Source of the DNA: JBCCCJ01 sp039029315 | Lineage (GTDB): Bacteria > Bacteroidota > Bacteroidia > J057 | Direction of reading: 5' to 3' | Length of the DNA stretch: 64,000 nucleotides | Assembly: GCA_039029315.1 (NCBI GenBank) | Contig: JBCCGK010000008.1 | Span: forward strand, 1-64,000 | Part shown: in pieces, positions 44,131 through 53,252 of the stretch | How positions within the stretch are numbered: the stretch's first letter is position 1 | Layout of the letters: every line of letters starts with the position of its first letter | Made by a program: the position numbers and the translations under genes | Notes under the pieces: model-generated | Seen by the model: only the letters and a program-made list of their open reading frames with translations | The model's database searches: none | Told to the model about the DNA's origin: nothing

Positions 44131-44247
44131 CATTCAAGAGCCTCTTCCATCTTTATCCCTCTATATTTGTCGATAGAATCTAGCAATCTGATCCATAGTC
44201 ACCTTTGAGATTGCCACAGGAATTGCATTTTTTTTGTTTATTTCGCT

Positions 44248-44391
44248 CAAGAGACTGTTTGGAAATCTGTTACTTATTTTTGTATGCGTCTTTTTTCCTC
44301 ATCCTACAGCTTTTTTGTTCTCAAAGAACCACAACAAGAATAAAAAAGAGCCTTGCCTGAGAAAAAAATACCCCACAAACAGTCTCTAAGA
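44248..44391 (+). repeat. Dispersed terminal-inverted-repeat element, copy B
   Basis: The element runs from CAAGAGACTGTTTGG to AAACAGTCTCTAAG, in the same orientation as the copy at 48422-48590. It shares TTTTTGTATGCGTCTTTTTT, the 'cttgcctgagaaaaaaatac' segment (20 bases) and both termini, and is about 25 bp shorter. Its right end is 20 bp upstream of the cyclase start codon, so the 5' part of that transcript probably lies within or next to the element. Confidence 0.75.
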
Positions 44392-44411
44392 ACAAAAGAT
44401 CAATCTTCTTT

Positions 44412-46973
44412 ATGCCTACTCGTCGTCTGGTTGCAATTATGTTCTCTGACATCGTAGGATATACCTCCTTGATGCAGCAGGATGAAGAGTCCGCATTACA
44501 AAAGCTCAATCGATATAAGTCTGCTATAGAATCCGAAATTTCTCAACATGAAGGGGAAATTATCCAATATTATGGAGATGGATGCTTGATGATTTTTCCC
44601 TCTGCCGTCCAGGCTGCACAGTGCGGCCAAGCCCTCCAAAGAGCCTTTTTGGAGGAACCCTACATTCCCGTACGAATCGGCATCCACATGGGCGATATCC
44701 TCCAGAAAGAAGGAAATATCTATGGAGATGCAGTCAATGTCGCTTCTCGGGTAGAATCGATGGGTGTTCCTGGAGCGGTCTTGTTCTCGCAGGCGATTCG
44801 GGAGAGCATCAAGAGTCAGGCAGAATTGGCAGTCAAATCTCTCGGAAGGTTTCAGTTCAAGAATGTGCAGGAAAAACTGGAGGTATATGCGCTGGCGACC
44901 GAAGGATTGGAAATCCCCAATCCTAAGCATCTACACGGAAAATTTGCCACTGATTCCAACAGATCTCATCCCAAACTGCTCTATATTGTCCTGGGGATGC
45001 TCATGTTGTTGTTGAGTGTCGGGCTGAGTTTTTCTTTCTTCTTTTCCGATGACGATGCTGAACTGGCAGAAGATCCATTCACCAGACTGGTCGTCATGCC
45101 TTTCGATGTTCAGGGAACAGAATCCATCCACTATCTGGGGCGAGGAATGGTGGATCTGCTCAGTACCAAGCTGGATGGGGTAGGCCCGATCCGCACTGTC
45201 GATCCCAATATGGTCTTCGCCATCTTGGGGAAATCTGGTGAACAAATTCGTGATCCTCATAAGGCTGTTGAGCTATTTCAGGATCAGCGAATCAAAAGAA
45301 TTGTATTGGGCAATGTCGTTCAATTGGGACAGCAATTGCAGTTTCACGCCAGTCTATATGATCAGGAAGCCTCATTGATTGATCGGGTTGAACTGACCAC
45401 AGAAAAGGAATCCGAATTACCTGCCATCATCAATGAACTGGTGAGGAGACTGGTGTCGGAGGAAATGCAGACTGAAGGACTGGAAAGCGAAAGCATGGCA
45501 GCATTGTCCACCACTAATCTGGATGCACTGAAATTCTACCTGGAGGGAGAATCCTTCCGGAGGAATGCCCGATTTGATGATGCCTTTGACGCCTATCAGG
45601 AAGCATGCAGACTGGACCCCGGCCTGGCCCTGGCCTGGGTAGGCATGTCCCATATCCAGGCATGGGGGAGAAGGCGCAACAACGAGCGATTTGTGCAAGC
45701 CATGCTGGATTCCCTGGAGGATAGGTTGCCGCCTAAACAACGAGCACTCAAGCGGGGATGGGATGCGTTCAGAAGTTATAATTTCGATCGATTGGAGGCG
45801 ATTTATGAACAAGGCATCAAGGAATATGGAGAGGACGTAGAGTTCTTGCGCCTGTATGGAGAGTATCTGTTCCATGCCAATATGCGAAACCTCAGAAGTC
45901 AAACAGAAGCCAAACCCTATTTTATCAAGGCTTTGAAGTTTCAACCAGACAATCAGGAACTGCGCTATCATCTCATCCAAATCTACAATATTGAAGGGAA
46001 CAAACGTGCAGTAGATTCTTTGGCAAAACTGACTCCCCGCTTGTCCAATAATTGGCCTGCTTCTCGTCTTCTCCAATTGATGGCGGTAGACTCTATTGAC
46101 AATGAAGTTGCCATCAAAGAAATCGTGGATCACAAGCATTTCTCACCTCGAAGCGTCTGGATCACAGCAGCCAATGGCATCAATTTGCCTCAATTGGATA
46201 CTGCTATCAGAAAAGTCTATGAGGTAGCAGGGAAGGATTACGAAAGACTATTTGCCACACAGCAGATCATCATTGACGGAGCCAGGGGGAGGGCGCCAAA
46301 GGATGTTCCTCCGGAATTGGCTTATCCTGTGGCAGTACTCATTCAACGCTTCCTGGGGGAGCCTAATTTTGGCTTGTTTGAGGAGCAATATGGGACTTTC
46401 CGCGATGCCTTACTTGCCAATTCCCATCGACTGCGGATGTATGAAAAATTCGTCCTGGCCACCTATCATGCTATTTTGCAGGATGAAGCAGAGTTTTGGG
46501 CCTTGATGAACGAATTTGAGCAAATGAAAGGACAAGAGCAGGAGGTCGGTCCGGTACAGGCTGTCTTGTATTTTTGCAAAATTTATTGGTACCGATCGAG
46601 AGGAGACAATGAACAAGCTCTGGTGTATCTGGATTCGGCACTTCATCAGACCATTCCCACCAATATCAATACGTCCTATGACAACAATATGGGGAACCTC
46701 CATATTATCAAGGCAGAAATCCTGTTTGAACAGGGAAATTATGAAGAGGCAGTAAGATGGTACCAAACCATTTTTGGATTTCTGGGAACACATTCCCTCC
46801 ATGCTGGATTGGCTACCTATCGAATCGCCAAGTGTCTCGATGAATTGGGAAGGGAAAAGGAAGCCCTGCTCTATTATGATTATTTCGTAGAACTATATCA
46901 GGAATGTGATCCCAAGTTCTCTAGCTGGGTGTCTGATGCCCAGGCTGCCCAAAATAGAATCCGGGTTCAGTAA
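44412..46973 (+). CDS. Class III nucleotide cyclase with TolB/FlgO-like and TPR regions
   Basis: The 853-residue protein has an N-terminal class III adenylate/guanylate cyclase domain (about 5-165) with metal-binding Asp13 (FSDIVGY) and Asp56 (YYGDG), and GDAVNVASRVES near 105-116. One transmembrane helix (about 188-211) follows, then a region that starts LVVMPFDVQG (about 224-350), typical of TolB/FlgO-like modules, and a long TPR region (about 375-845). The cyclase is thus cytoplasmic and the rest periplasmic, or the reverse, depending on topology; the absence of a signal peptide favours a cytoplasmic cyclase. It makes cAMP or cGMP from the matching nucleotide; which one is not told by the sequence. 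It follows the repeat element directly. Confidence 0.87.
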   Translation: MPTRRLVAIMFSDIVGYTSLMQQDEESALQKLNRYKSAIESEISQHEGEIIQYYGDGCLMIFPSAVQAAQCGQALQRAFLEEPYIPVRIGIHMGDILQKEGNIYGDAVNVASRVESMGVPGAVLFSQAIRESIKSQAELAVKSLGRFQFKNVQEKLEVYALATEGLEIPNPKHLHGKFATDSNRSHPKLLYIVLGMLMLLLSVGLSFSFFFSDDDAELAEDPFTRLVVMPFDVQGTESIHYLGRGMVDLLSTKLDGVGPIRTVDPNMVFAILGKSGEQIRDPHKAVELFQDQRIKRIVLGNVVQLGQQLQFHASLYDQEASLIDRVELTTEKESELPAIINELVRRLVSEEMQTEGLESESMAALSTTNLDALKFYLEGESFRRNARFDDAFDAYQEACRLDPGLALAWVGMSHIQAWGRRRNNERFVQAMLDSLEDRLPPKQRALKRGWDAFRSYNFDRLEAIYEQGIKEYGEDVEFLRLYGEYLFHANMRNLRSQTEAKPYFIKALKFQPDNQELRYHLIQIYNIEGNKRAVDSLAKLTPRLSNNWPASRLLQLMAVDSIDNEVAIKEIVDHKHFSPRSVWITAANGINLPQLDTAIRKVYEVAGKDYERLFATQQIIIDGARGRAPKDVPPELAYPVAVLIQRFLGEPNFGLFEEQYGTFRDALLANSHRLRMYEKFVLATYHAILQDEAEFWALMNEFEQMKGQEQEVGPVQAVLYFCKIYWYRSRGDNEQALVYLDSALHQTIPTNINTSYDNNMGNLHIIKAEILFEQGNYEEAVRWYQTIFGFLGTHSLHAGLATYRIAKCLDELGREKEALLYYDYFVELYQECDPKFSSWVSDAQAAQNRIRVQ

Positions 46974-46995
46974 ACCGAAATAGGAAGAGACATAT

Positions 46996-48402
46996 TCAAT
47001 TTGCTGACTTGATCCTCAAAATGGCATCCGGCTTGTTCACCAGGACATATAGAGCACCATCTGGACCAAATTTGAGATCACGAATTCTGCCATATCCGCG
47101 CAGGATGGTTTCTTGTTCGATCACCGATTCTCCATTCAAGTAGAGCAGTCTGATTTCTTCAAAAGCCAGTGCCCCGACCAAAAGCTGGTTTTTCCACAAA
47201 GGAAACTGATCACTGCTACAAAATTCTGCCGGGCATACCGAAATGGAAGGCGTCCAATGAATGATGGGCTGCTCCATGCCTACTTGATGTGTCTTGCTGG
47301 AGACGGTAGAGCCATCATAATCTTTGCCATAGGTGATTACTGGCCATCCGTAATTGGCTCCCTTATGCAGGATATTCAATTCGTCTCCTCCCATAGGACC
47401 GTGTTCGACAGCCCATATGATACCTGTCTCAGGATGTAGACTCATTCCTTGAACATTGCGATTGCCAATCGAATAAATGGCAGGCAAGGCATTCGGAGTT
47501 GTAAGGAAGGGGTTATCAGCCGGAACACTCCCATCTGGATGAATTCGGAATACCTTCCCATTGGGCCTGTCCAATTCCTGGCTCATTTCTCCTCGGTCTA
47601 CATCTCCTATACTAAAAAACAATGCGCCCTGTCGATCAAACAATAACCGGCATCCCCAGCGTGTTCCTCTGTCTAGAATCAACGCATCAGCTACCTGAAA
47701 AATGACTTCCTGATCGATCCATTGGTGGTCCCTGATCCTGCCTCGAATAATTCGAGTCATGGCCTGAGATTCCCGCTCATTGAGAGCATCATCAGTATGA
47801 ACATAGGCGAGATAGATCCAGCCATTGTCCTCATATGCAGGGTCAAGAGCCACATCCATTAAGCCTCCAAGGCCATTGCCCGTATCATATACACTGGGAA
47901 TCCCCTGGATTGGTTTTGGGTCGAGTGCGCCATCAATCAACCATCGGAGCCGTCCGGGCTGTTCCGTGAGCAGGGCTTTGTTGGGGGAGACAAACTCAAT
48001 TCCCCAGGGAATTCGGATGCCGTTGGTCTCTAGTACTTCCACAGACAGCTTGTAGTGCTTGCTTTGAAGCTGAGTGGGAAATGGACGAGTGGCAGAGGGA
48101 GGGGAGCTTTGTGCCTCTACGATATAATCAACCAAAGATCGAATCTGTTTGTTATTGAGAACCATTCCCCAGGCAATCATTTCTGTATTTGGAATTCCGT
48201 GCTGGATGTTGCGGGTCAGTAGCCCTCTACTTCTTCCGTATGTCCATTCAGACTTGATAAGAGCTGTGGCTGTATTTCCTTCCAGACTGGCTCCGTGGCA
48301 TCCAGCGCAATAAAGAGCATACAGCTCTGTGCCAGATTGTGCTGGTAGGAAGACAGAAAACAAAGAGAAACAAAGGAGAATAAATAGGAAACGAAGCATC
48401 AT
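46996..48402 (-). CDS. Cytochrome c / PQQ-dependent sugar dehydrogenase fusion
   Basis: The protein is 468 residues from the ATG at 48402; the frame from 48441 would start inside a dispersed repeat. A signal peptide (1-22, ending PAQ) leads into a cytochrome c domain (about 23-100) with CAGCH. A six-bladed PQQ-type sugar dehydrogenase (GSDH/Asd-like, about 115-468) follows, with GIEFVSPNKALLTEQPGRL, a RWGCRL segment, WAVEHGPMGGDELN and GANYGWPVITYG. It should oxidise aldoses or similar compounds in the periplasm and pass electrons to its own haem. In many relatives the cytochrome is a separate protein or sits at the other end, so the N-terminal fusion is worth noting. PQQ may come from outside, as no pqq gene is here. 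Confidence 0.88.
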   Translation of the reverse strand: MMLRFLFILLCFSLFSVFLPAQSGTELYALYCAGCHGASLEGNTATALIKSEWTYGRSRGLLTRNIQHGIPNTEMIAWGMVLNNKQIRSLVDYIVEAQSSPPSATRPFPTQLQSKHYKLSVEVLETNGIRIPWGIEFVSPNKALLTEQPGRLRWLIDGALDPKPIQGIPSVYDTGNGLGGLMDVALDPAYEDNGWIYLAYVHTDDALNERESQAMTRIIRGRIRDHQWIDQEVIFQVADALILDRGTRWGCRLLFDRQGALFFSIGDVDRGEMSQELDRPNGKVFRIHPDGSVPADNPFLTTPNALPAIYSIGNRNVQGMSLHPETGIIWAVEHGPMGGDELNILHKGANYGWPVITYGKDYDGSTVSSKTHQVGMEQPIIHWTPSISVCPAEFCSSDQFPLWKNQLLVGALAFEEIRLLYLNGESVIEQETILRGYGRIRDLKFGPDGALYVLVNKPDAILRIKSAN

Positions 48403-48421
48403 GTTGATTCTGTATTGTGAT

Positions 48422-48590
48422 CTAAGAGATTGTTTGAACATCTATCACTTATTTTTTGTATGCGTCTTTTTTCCTCATTCTGCGGCTTTTTTTGTTCTCA
48501 TAGCACCACTATGAGAACAAAAAAGGGCCTTGCCTGAGAAAAAAATACACGATAAAAATTCTCAGGACAGATCTCCAAACAGTCTCTAAG
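48422..48590 (+). repeat. Dispersed terminal-inverted-repeat element, copy C
   Basis: This 169-bp copy is the most complete. Termini are CTAAGAGATTGTTTG and CAAACAGTCTCTAAG. An internal stem TTTTTTGTTCTCATAG / CTATGAGAACAAAAAA encloses a short loop at about 48488-48526. The left end is 19 bp from the start codon of the minus-strand sugar dehydrogenase. A fragment matching the terminus (GAAACTGTTTGAAAAT) follows at about 48614-48630. Confidence 0.8.
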
Positions 48591-49004
48591 AACAAAGATC
48601 CGATTTTTGACTGAGAAACTGTTTGAAAATGTTATCGAAGAAGAAAGAAACAGATTTTATTTCTTTATCGATACTCTTCCTTATCCTTTATTTTCAGGAT
48701 GTAATATTTCTATTTTTTGCCTTCTTTTTCTTTGTGGGACATTGCTCGATCTTATTGATTTATGAAATTATATTTTTTTAAATAATTGATTGTGAGATGA
48801 TTGTGCGTATTTCTGGCTTTGGTATTTTTGTTGGTCCTGAAATAAGCCTCAGGAGTCGGGATGTCAACTTTCGCAAAGGGTCGAATTTTTTGCCTAACAT
48901 TCCTGTCCTAAATTCGATCACAGACGTCATACCCAAACACCAACTATAGGATTACCGGCTCTTCAGGCTTATTAGTCATACCCCATCCAAACCCAGATTG
49001 TCCT
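48591..49004. other. A/T-rich non-coding stretch
   Basis: No gene is seen. The stretch begins with a partial terminus of the dispersed element (about 48610-48632) and is very A/T-rich to about 48790. It holds a promoter-like pair at 48800-48830 upstream of the receiver gene. I see no strong hairpin or RNA gene. Confidence 0.5.
48800..48830 (+). promoter_or_regulatory. Bacteroidota-type promoter candidate for the receiver gene
   Basis: TATTTTTG at 48823-48830 matches the -7 consensus TAnnTTTG, and ATTG at 48800-48803 is one mismatch from the -33 TTTG at the expected 19-bp spacing. It would give a leader of about 170 bases before the ATG at 49005. Confidence 0.35.
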
Positions 49005-49427
49005 ATGGCACATCGTGCTCCTTATATTTTATTGGTTGATGACAATCCTGCAGACGCGAAATTGAACCAAATCGCGATCGAACGGGTTGCCCCTGAGCTT
49101 CGTATCATTCATGTATGGTCAGGCCCTGATGCAATCAGGTTTCTGGAAAAGGTAAAACACAAAACCAACTGGCCTGCCGTTATGCTGGTCGATTTCAACA
49201 TGCCAGAAATGACAGGAGGAGAATTGATTCAGATCCTGACGGACCGCAAATTGAACCAATTCCCCATTTATATTTTTTCAGGCATGATTAGTCTTCCTTC
49301 AGATGATCCCCTGTTGGTAAAGGGAGCCAGGGCTTGTTTGGAAAAGCCACTTACCTACCTTCGTACAGAGGAATTATTTGCTGAATTGTTGGGGATGTAC
49401 ACCCCACAAAAGGTAGTCTCGGCTTAG
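49005..49427 (+). CDS. Stand-alone response-regulator receiver protein
   Basis: The 140-residue protein is a single receiver domain with the acidic pocket Asp12-Asp13 (LLVDDNPAD), phospho-acceptor Asp63 (MLVDFNMPEM), Ser92 (IFSGM) and Lys114 (LEKPLT). There is no output domain, so it resembles CheY/Spo0F-type proteins or the Rcp1-like group that passes phosphate or binds partners. No histidine kinase lies nearby. It is followed 82 bp later on the same strand by a TPR lipoprotein. The partner is unknown. Confidence 0.9.
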   Translation: MAHRAPYILLVDDNPADAKLNQIAIERVAPELRIIHVWSGPDAIRFLEKVKHKTNWPAVMLVDFNMPEMTGGELIQILTDRKLNQFPIYIFSGMISLPSDDPLLVKGARACLEKPLTYLRTEELFAELLGMYTPQKVVSA

Positions 49428-49509
49428 TATTCCTCCTAGCAAGCTATTGCAATTCAGAAAGCTGCTGAGTAGTTTGGACCTTAATTGCTGAACTCCAACT
49501 ACTATCCTT

Positions 49510-51123
49510 ATGCGACAATTCTATCTCCTTCTGACGAGTATCTGTCTGTCTCTACTGGTGCTCTCCTGTCAGGATGAAACACAATCCTCAGATACTCACC
49601 TGGGCGAAATCGAACTCCAGATAACTGGAAGTGAGGAAGCACAACAAGCCTTTGAGAGAGGGCTCTTATTGCTTCACAGTTTTGAATATGCCGATTCCAG
49701 AGAGGCTTTTCAACAAGCCCGAGAGCTCGACCCGGCTTGTGCCATGGCTTATTGGGGAGAAGCGATGACACATAATCACAATCTTTGGTCTCAACAAGAT
49801 TATGAGAAAGGAACAGAAGCACTTGCGAATATGGATAAGCAGTGCGATCTGACAAAGTGTTCTGCATTGGAGCAAGATCTCATCGCCTCTACAAAGGTGT
49901 TATATGGGGAGGGAGAAAAAGTAGCACGTGATCAGGCATATGCAGAGGAAATGGCCAAACTGTATGCTGCCTATCCCGGAAATCACGAAGTTGCTGCCTT
50001 TTATGCGTTGTCGCTTCTGGGCTCTGTACCGATGGGAAGAGATGTCTCTGTATATGAAAAAGGCGCGACCATCGCTCAAGGGATCATTGAAGAGAACCCC
50101 AATCATCCCGGAGCATTGCACTATCTCATTCATTCTTATGATGATCCACAACATGCTTTTATGGCGCTCAATGCTGCAAATAGCTACTCCAAGGTGGCTC
50201 CTGATGCTGCCCATGCTCTGCATATGCCTTCCCACATCTATGTAGCTCTGGGCATGTGGGATGAGGTCGTGTCTTCCAACATCGCCTCCTACAATGCCAG
50301 TGTGAATAGAATGACGGACAAAGGCCTGACGGACAATGCCCGATCTTATCATGCCCTGGCCTGGCTCCAGTACGGACAGCTTCAAAAAGGCAATCTGGCT
50401 GAAGCAGAGAAAATTATGCAGGAAAAAACCAGTTATCTGTCCGAAGAAGCAGACAAGCGCTCCCGAGTGTACCAGATTGAGATGACAGGAACCTACCTGG
50501 CAGCTTTGGATGCCTGGGATGCTGAATGGGCAGATTTTGATGTAAAAAATGATGATCTGAACATTGTCGCGCAAGCCCTTTTTGATTTCATCAAGGGAAT
50601 GAAAGCCTATGCGATAGGCGATGAGGCTGAACTGACTGAAACGATTCGACAGATGGGCCTGAAACGAGAAACTGCCAGCAAGCAATTGGATGAGCGCGGC
50701 CTCAGTATGTGTGCAGCTGTTACCAGACAAGCCCCCAACCAATTACAATTGGACCGGGCGCGGATCATGGAGATGGAGCTTCAAGCGCAACTCCATCGCC
50801 TTCAAGGCAATTCAGAACTGACTGAGAAGTGGCTCAAGGATGCCGTTGCGCTTGAATCATCTATCAGTTATGCCTATGGTCCTCCCGAGGTCGTCAAGCC
50901 CAGTTGGGAGATGTATGGAGACTGGCTCATGAGTGCCAATCGCCCGCAAGAGGCTGCCAGTCAATATGCGCAAGCCCTGCAAAGAACACCCAAACGGACC
51001 TGGGTATTGGACAATCTGCGTCAGGCCTATGCTCAGCTCAATATGAGTGCCAAAGCAGACTCTCTCGAACAAGTCATCTCGGAGATTCAGATGGTAGAGG
51101 GCGCGCAGGCCTCTGTGGAGTAG
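49510..51123 (+). CDS. TPR-containing lipoprotein
   Basis: The 537-residue protein has a lipoprotein signal ending LLVLSC (Cys20). The mature part has repeated TPR-like helices, first at about 43-80 (EEAQQAFERGLLLLHSFEYADSREAF), then in the middle and near the C-terminus (RPQEAASQYAQALQRTPK). The middle carries conserved patches AMAYWGEAMTHNHNLW, HPGALHYLIHSYDDP and HALHMPSHIYVALGMW. These occur in a widespread family of TPR proteins of unknown function; the His-rich patches look like a metal site or active site but no activity is known to me. It would be attached to the outer or inner membrane, facing the periplasm. A two-way hairpin follows. Confidence 0.8.
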   Translation: MRQFYLLLTSICLSLLVLSCQDETQSSDTHLGEIELQITGSEEAQQAFERGLLLLHSFEYADSREAFQQARELDPACAMAYWGEAMTHNHNLWSQQDYEKGTEALANMDKQCDLTKCSALEQDLIASTKVLYGEGEKVARDQAYAEEMAKLYAAYPGNHEVAAFYALSLLGSVPMGRDVSVYEKGATIAQGIIEENPNHPGALHYLIHSYDDPQHAFMALNAANSYSKVAPDAAHALHMPSHIYVALGMWDEVVSSNIASYNASVNRMTDKGLTDNARSYHALAWLQYGQLQKGNLAEAEKIMQEKTSYLSEEADKRSRVYQIEMTGTYLAALDAWDAEWADFDVKNDDLNIVAQALFDFIKGMKAYAIGDEAELTETIRQMGLKRETASKQLDERGLSMCAAVTRQAPNQLQLDRARIMEMELQAQLHRLQGNSELTEKWLKDAVALESSISYAYGPPEVVKPSWEMYGDWLMSANRPQEAASQYAQALQRTPKRTWVLDNLRQAYAQLNMSAKADSLEQVISEIQMVEGAQASVE

Positions 51124-51170
51124 AAGCTGGTTTGAGATATGAGATAGGCCAATCAGGTTTGACAGGCTAG

Positions 51171-51224
51171 GAGGAATAAGGCTAAGTGGTCAGGATTCTA
51201 GCCCAACAGTCAGCCTTATCCCTC
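51171..51224. terminator. Two-way hairpin between convergent genes
   Basis: GAGGAATAAGGCT (51171-51183) pairs with AGCCTTATCCCTC (51212-51224) with one mismatch across a 28-base loop. It lies between the TPR lipoprotein and the convergent exported lectin-like gene. Confidence 0.45.
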
Positions 51225-51246
51225 TATGTCATTGAAACAGACCCCA

Positions 51247-52374
51247 CTACTTCACTGTGATTCCATCCAGATTGTCGAGTTGAGCCTTCAGTCCCCACCC
51301 GCCAAATGATTCAGTGATAGCGAAGATAATTTCGTTCTTGCCTTTCTTCAAAGGAAGGAAGACTGCATCGAAATATCCGATCGTCCCCAGATAGCGATAA
51401 TCACGGGATCTGAATCTTCTCTGCCCTGCATACATGAGTTGTCCATTGACAAATACTCTTGCGGCATCACTGTAGCCAAAGGTCAGTTCTTTTAGCTGTT
51501 TTTTGTCTGATTGGATCTCAATTTTGGCAAGGATGGTGTTGCTTGTTTTTGAAACAGAAGAGACCTTGGCCAAATTGAGGAGGCCTGAGTATTCGACCTC
51601 AAGATCGGCCCAACTCAATTGCTTCATCGCATCCCAGTCCTCGAGATTGTGAAGGGTCCCAAGACTGGCTTCAGCCACGGCTTCTGATACTTTCCAGGAA
51701 GCGAGGGTTCCCGTTGCCATCGGTGGAGGGGTGAATGTGCCCTTGACCAATTTGTCATCCCCACTTGATTCCTGGTAGGAGAGATTGGCATAATAAGCCC
51801 CGCCCATGTTGGCACCAAAACCGATGCCACCTGCTGCGGCATCCATCTTTAGATCATGTGCATGCAAGATGGGTTGGGACATATCATTGAGATAAATGTC
51901 CATTTTGTCGCCTTCGATGACCAATCGAAGATGCATCCATTCGCCAAAATTGTATCTGTAGGCAGCAGAATATCCCTGCCCATAATACAACTGCCAGCCA
52001 GCCAATCCATTGATGACAGGGGTGTACTGCATGGCATCAGGGTTGCCCGATTGATGGGGTCGGATATAGAATTCTTCATAATTCCCCGGACCTTGAATCC
52101 TAAAATGGACGCCGATAAATTTTCGACCTTCCTCAACATTGAGGTCGAAGTCGATGGTTCCATTTGTAAAGGAGGCTTGTTTCAACCGGGCCAAACCTCC
52201 TTGTAAATACAAACTTGGCTTGCCTTTGTAGGTCTTGAATTCATGTTGGGCTGCGTTAACCTCCCAGGCATCTGAATTGAAAGATACCTGAGTCCTGTTT
52301 TGTGCGAGGGCACATGAAAGGATACTGCTCGCCCAACAAAAAATGAACATCTGAAAGAGTCGTTGACAATTCAT
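51247..52374 (-). CDS. Exported protein with LamG-like (DUF1080-type) domain
   Basis: The protein is 375 residues from the ATG at 52374 (another ATG is one codon upstream; the frame extends to 52416). A signal peptide (ending ALAQ, about 1-25) is followed by a concanavalin-A-like beta-sandwich (about 45-200) with GTIDFDLN, RPHQSGNPDAMQY and a WMHLRLVIEGDKMDIYLND strand typical of DUF1080/LamG domains. A second beta domain (about 235-375) contains ARVFVNGQLMY and KGKNEIIFAITESFGGWG, like carbohydrate-binding jelly rolls of glycosidases. It may bind or act on a polysaccharide, but I see no catalytic motif. It is a single gene convergent with the TPR lipoprotein. Confidence 0.7.
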   Translation of the reverse strand: MNCQRLFQMFIFCWASSILSCALAQNRTQVSFNSDAWEVNAAQHEFKTYKGKPSLYLQGGLARLKQASFTNGTIDFDLNVEEGRKFIGVHFRIQGPGNYEEFYIRPHQSGNPDAMQYTPVINGLAGWQLYYGQGYSAAYRYNFGEWMHLRLVIEGDKMDIYLNDMSQPILHAHDLKMDAAAGGIGFGANMGGAYYANLSYQESSGDDKLVKGTFTPPPMATGTLASWKVSEAVAEASLGTLHNLEDWDAMKQLSWADLEVEYSGLLNLAKVSSVSKTSNTILAKIEIQSDKKQLKELTFGYSDAARVFVNGQLMYAGQRRFRSRDYRYLGTIGYFDAVFLPLKKGKNEIIFAITESFGGWGLKAQLDNLDGITVK

Positions 52375-52500
52375 CATAGCAATGATTTTTCTGCCAATGA
52401 ACAACAATCTTATCAATTTTACTTGTGCAAAACTTGTTCAATTCTGTTCAATTGTCCGAATGGCTTCACTTGAGATGCACGTGAACGACAATTCGTAGGA

Positions 52501-52944
52501 TTAGTCCACCTTCTTGACTTCAACAGCATTGAGGCCTTTTAAGCCTTGGGCCAGATCAAAGGTAACTTTGTCTCCTTCGCGGACTTCTTCAAGCAGTCCC
52601 TTGACATGAACAAAGAATTTTTCATGTGTATCAAGATCCTTGATGAATCCAAATCCTTTTTCATCATTGAAGAATTCGATCCGCCCAGTTCTGATCACTG
52701 GCTCCTCATCCTCTCGTTTGGGAACACCAATTTCAATGTTTTCAGCTTTGATCTTCTTCTTTTTGGTCGGGTCTGGAGGGGTGTTGGTAAAGTTGCCGTT
52801 CTCGTCTATGTAGACAATCATGTCATCCAGACTCGTTTTGCCCTGTTCTTTTCTTTCTTCTCTTTTCGCTAGTTTGTCTTGTTTCTTTTTTTGTCTTTTT
52901 TTCTCTCGATCTCTTTTGTTGTACGTCTCTTTGGATCTTGCCAT
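52501..52944 (-). CDS. Cold-shock-domain protein with basic N-terminal extension
   Basis: The 147-residue protein has a very Lys/Arg/Glu-rich N-terminal arm (1-40), a linker with IVYIDENGNFTNTPPDP, and a C-terminal cold-shock domain (about 85-147) with RNP1 KGFGFI and RNP2 KFFVHV. It binds single-stranded nucleic acid. Proteins with this basic extension are common in Bacteroidota and may associate with ribosomes or RNA. The start follows an upstream A/T-rich leader; no gene is linked to it. Confidence 0.9.
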   Translation of the reverse strand: MARSKETYNKRDREKKRQKKKQDKLAKREERKEQGKTSLDDMIVYIDENGNFTNTPPDPTKKKKIKAENIEIGVPKREDEEPVIRTGRIEFFNDEKGFGFIKDLDTHEKFFVHVKGLLEEVREGDKVTFDLAQGLKGLNAVEVKKVD

Positions 52945-53252
52945 GTAATAGTTGGATTAAAATGTACTATCTAAGCTGTCTTTCTTGAACAGTCTTAGAA
53001 TTCAAGGAAAATATGTTGAGCTCAATGGTTAAGCGATCACAATTACTGTAAGTCAGGAAGGATGACCGAATCGAAGTGAGAATGGTGGGTATACCAAACC
53101 GGGAGAACGAAGATACGATAATTTATCGGAAGTTGTTTCGTGAAATTCTAAAAAGAGCGTCCTGATTCGATGGAAATATTACTTGTTGTCTGTTTTGGTG
53201 GAACAAGAGCTATGGATAGAGAAATGAATGAGTGAGCAGAATTCAAGGTCTT
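52945..53252. other. Non-coding stretch upstream of the cold-shock gene
   Basis: The 308 bp between the cold-shock gene and the ADP-ribosylglycohydrolase hold no recognisable gene. A short CTTGAA/TTCAAG inverted repeat (about 52984-53005) lies close to the cold-shock start and could be part of its leader. Nothing else is seen. Confidence 0.4.

Noticed and set aside
44052..44411. Possible small RNA or riboswitch between membrane-protein and cyclase genes
   Set aside because: The structure seen is explained by the terminator-like hairpin and the dispersed element; no known riboswitch motif is visible.
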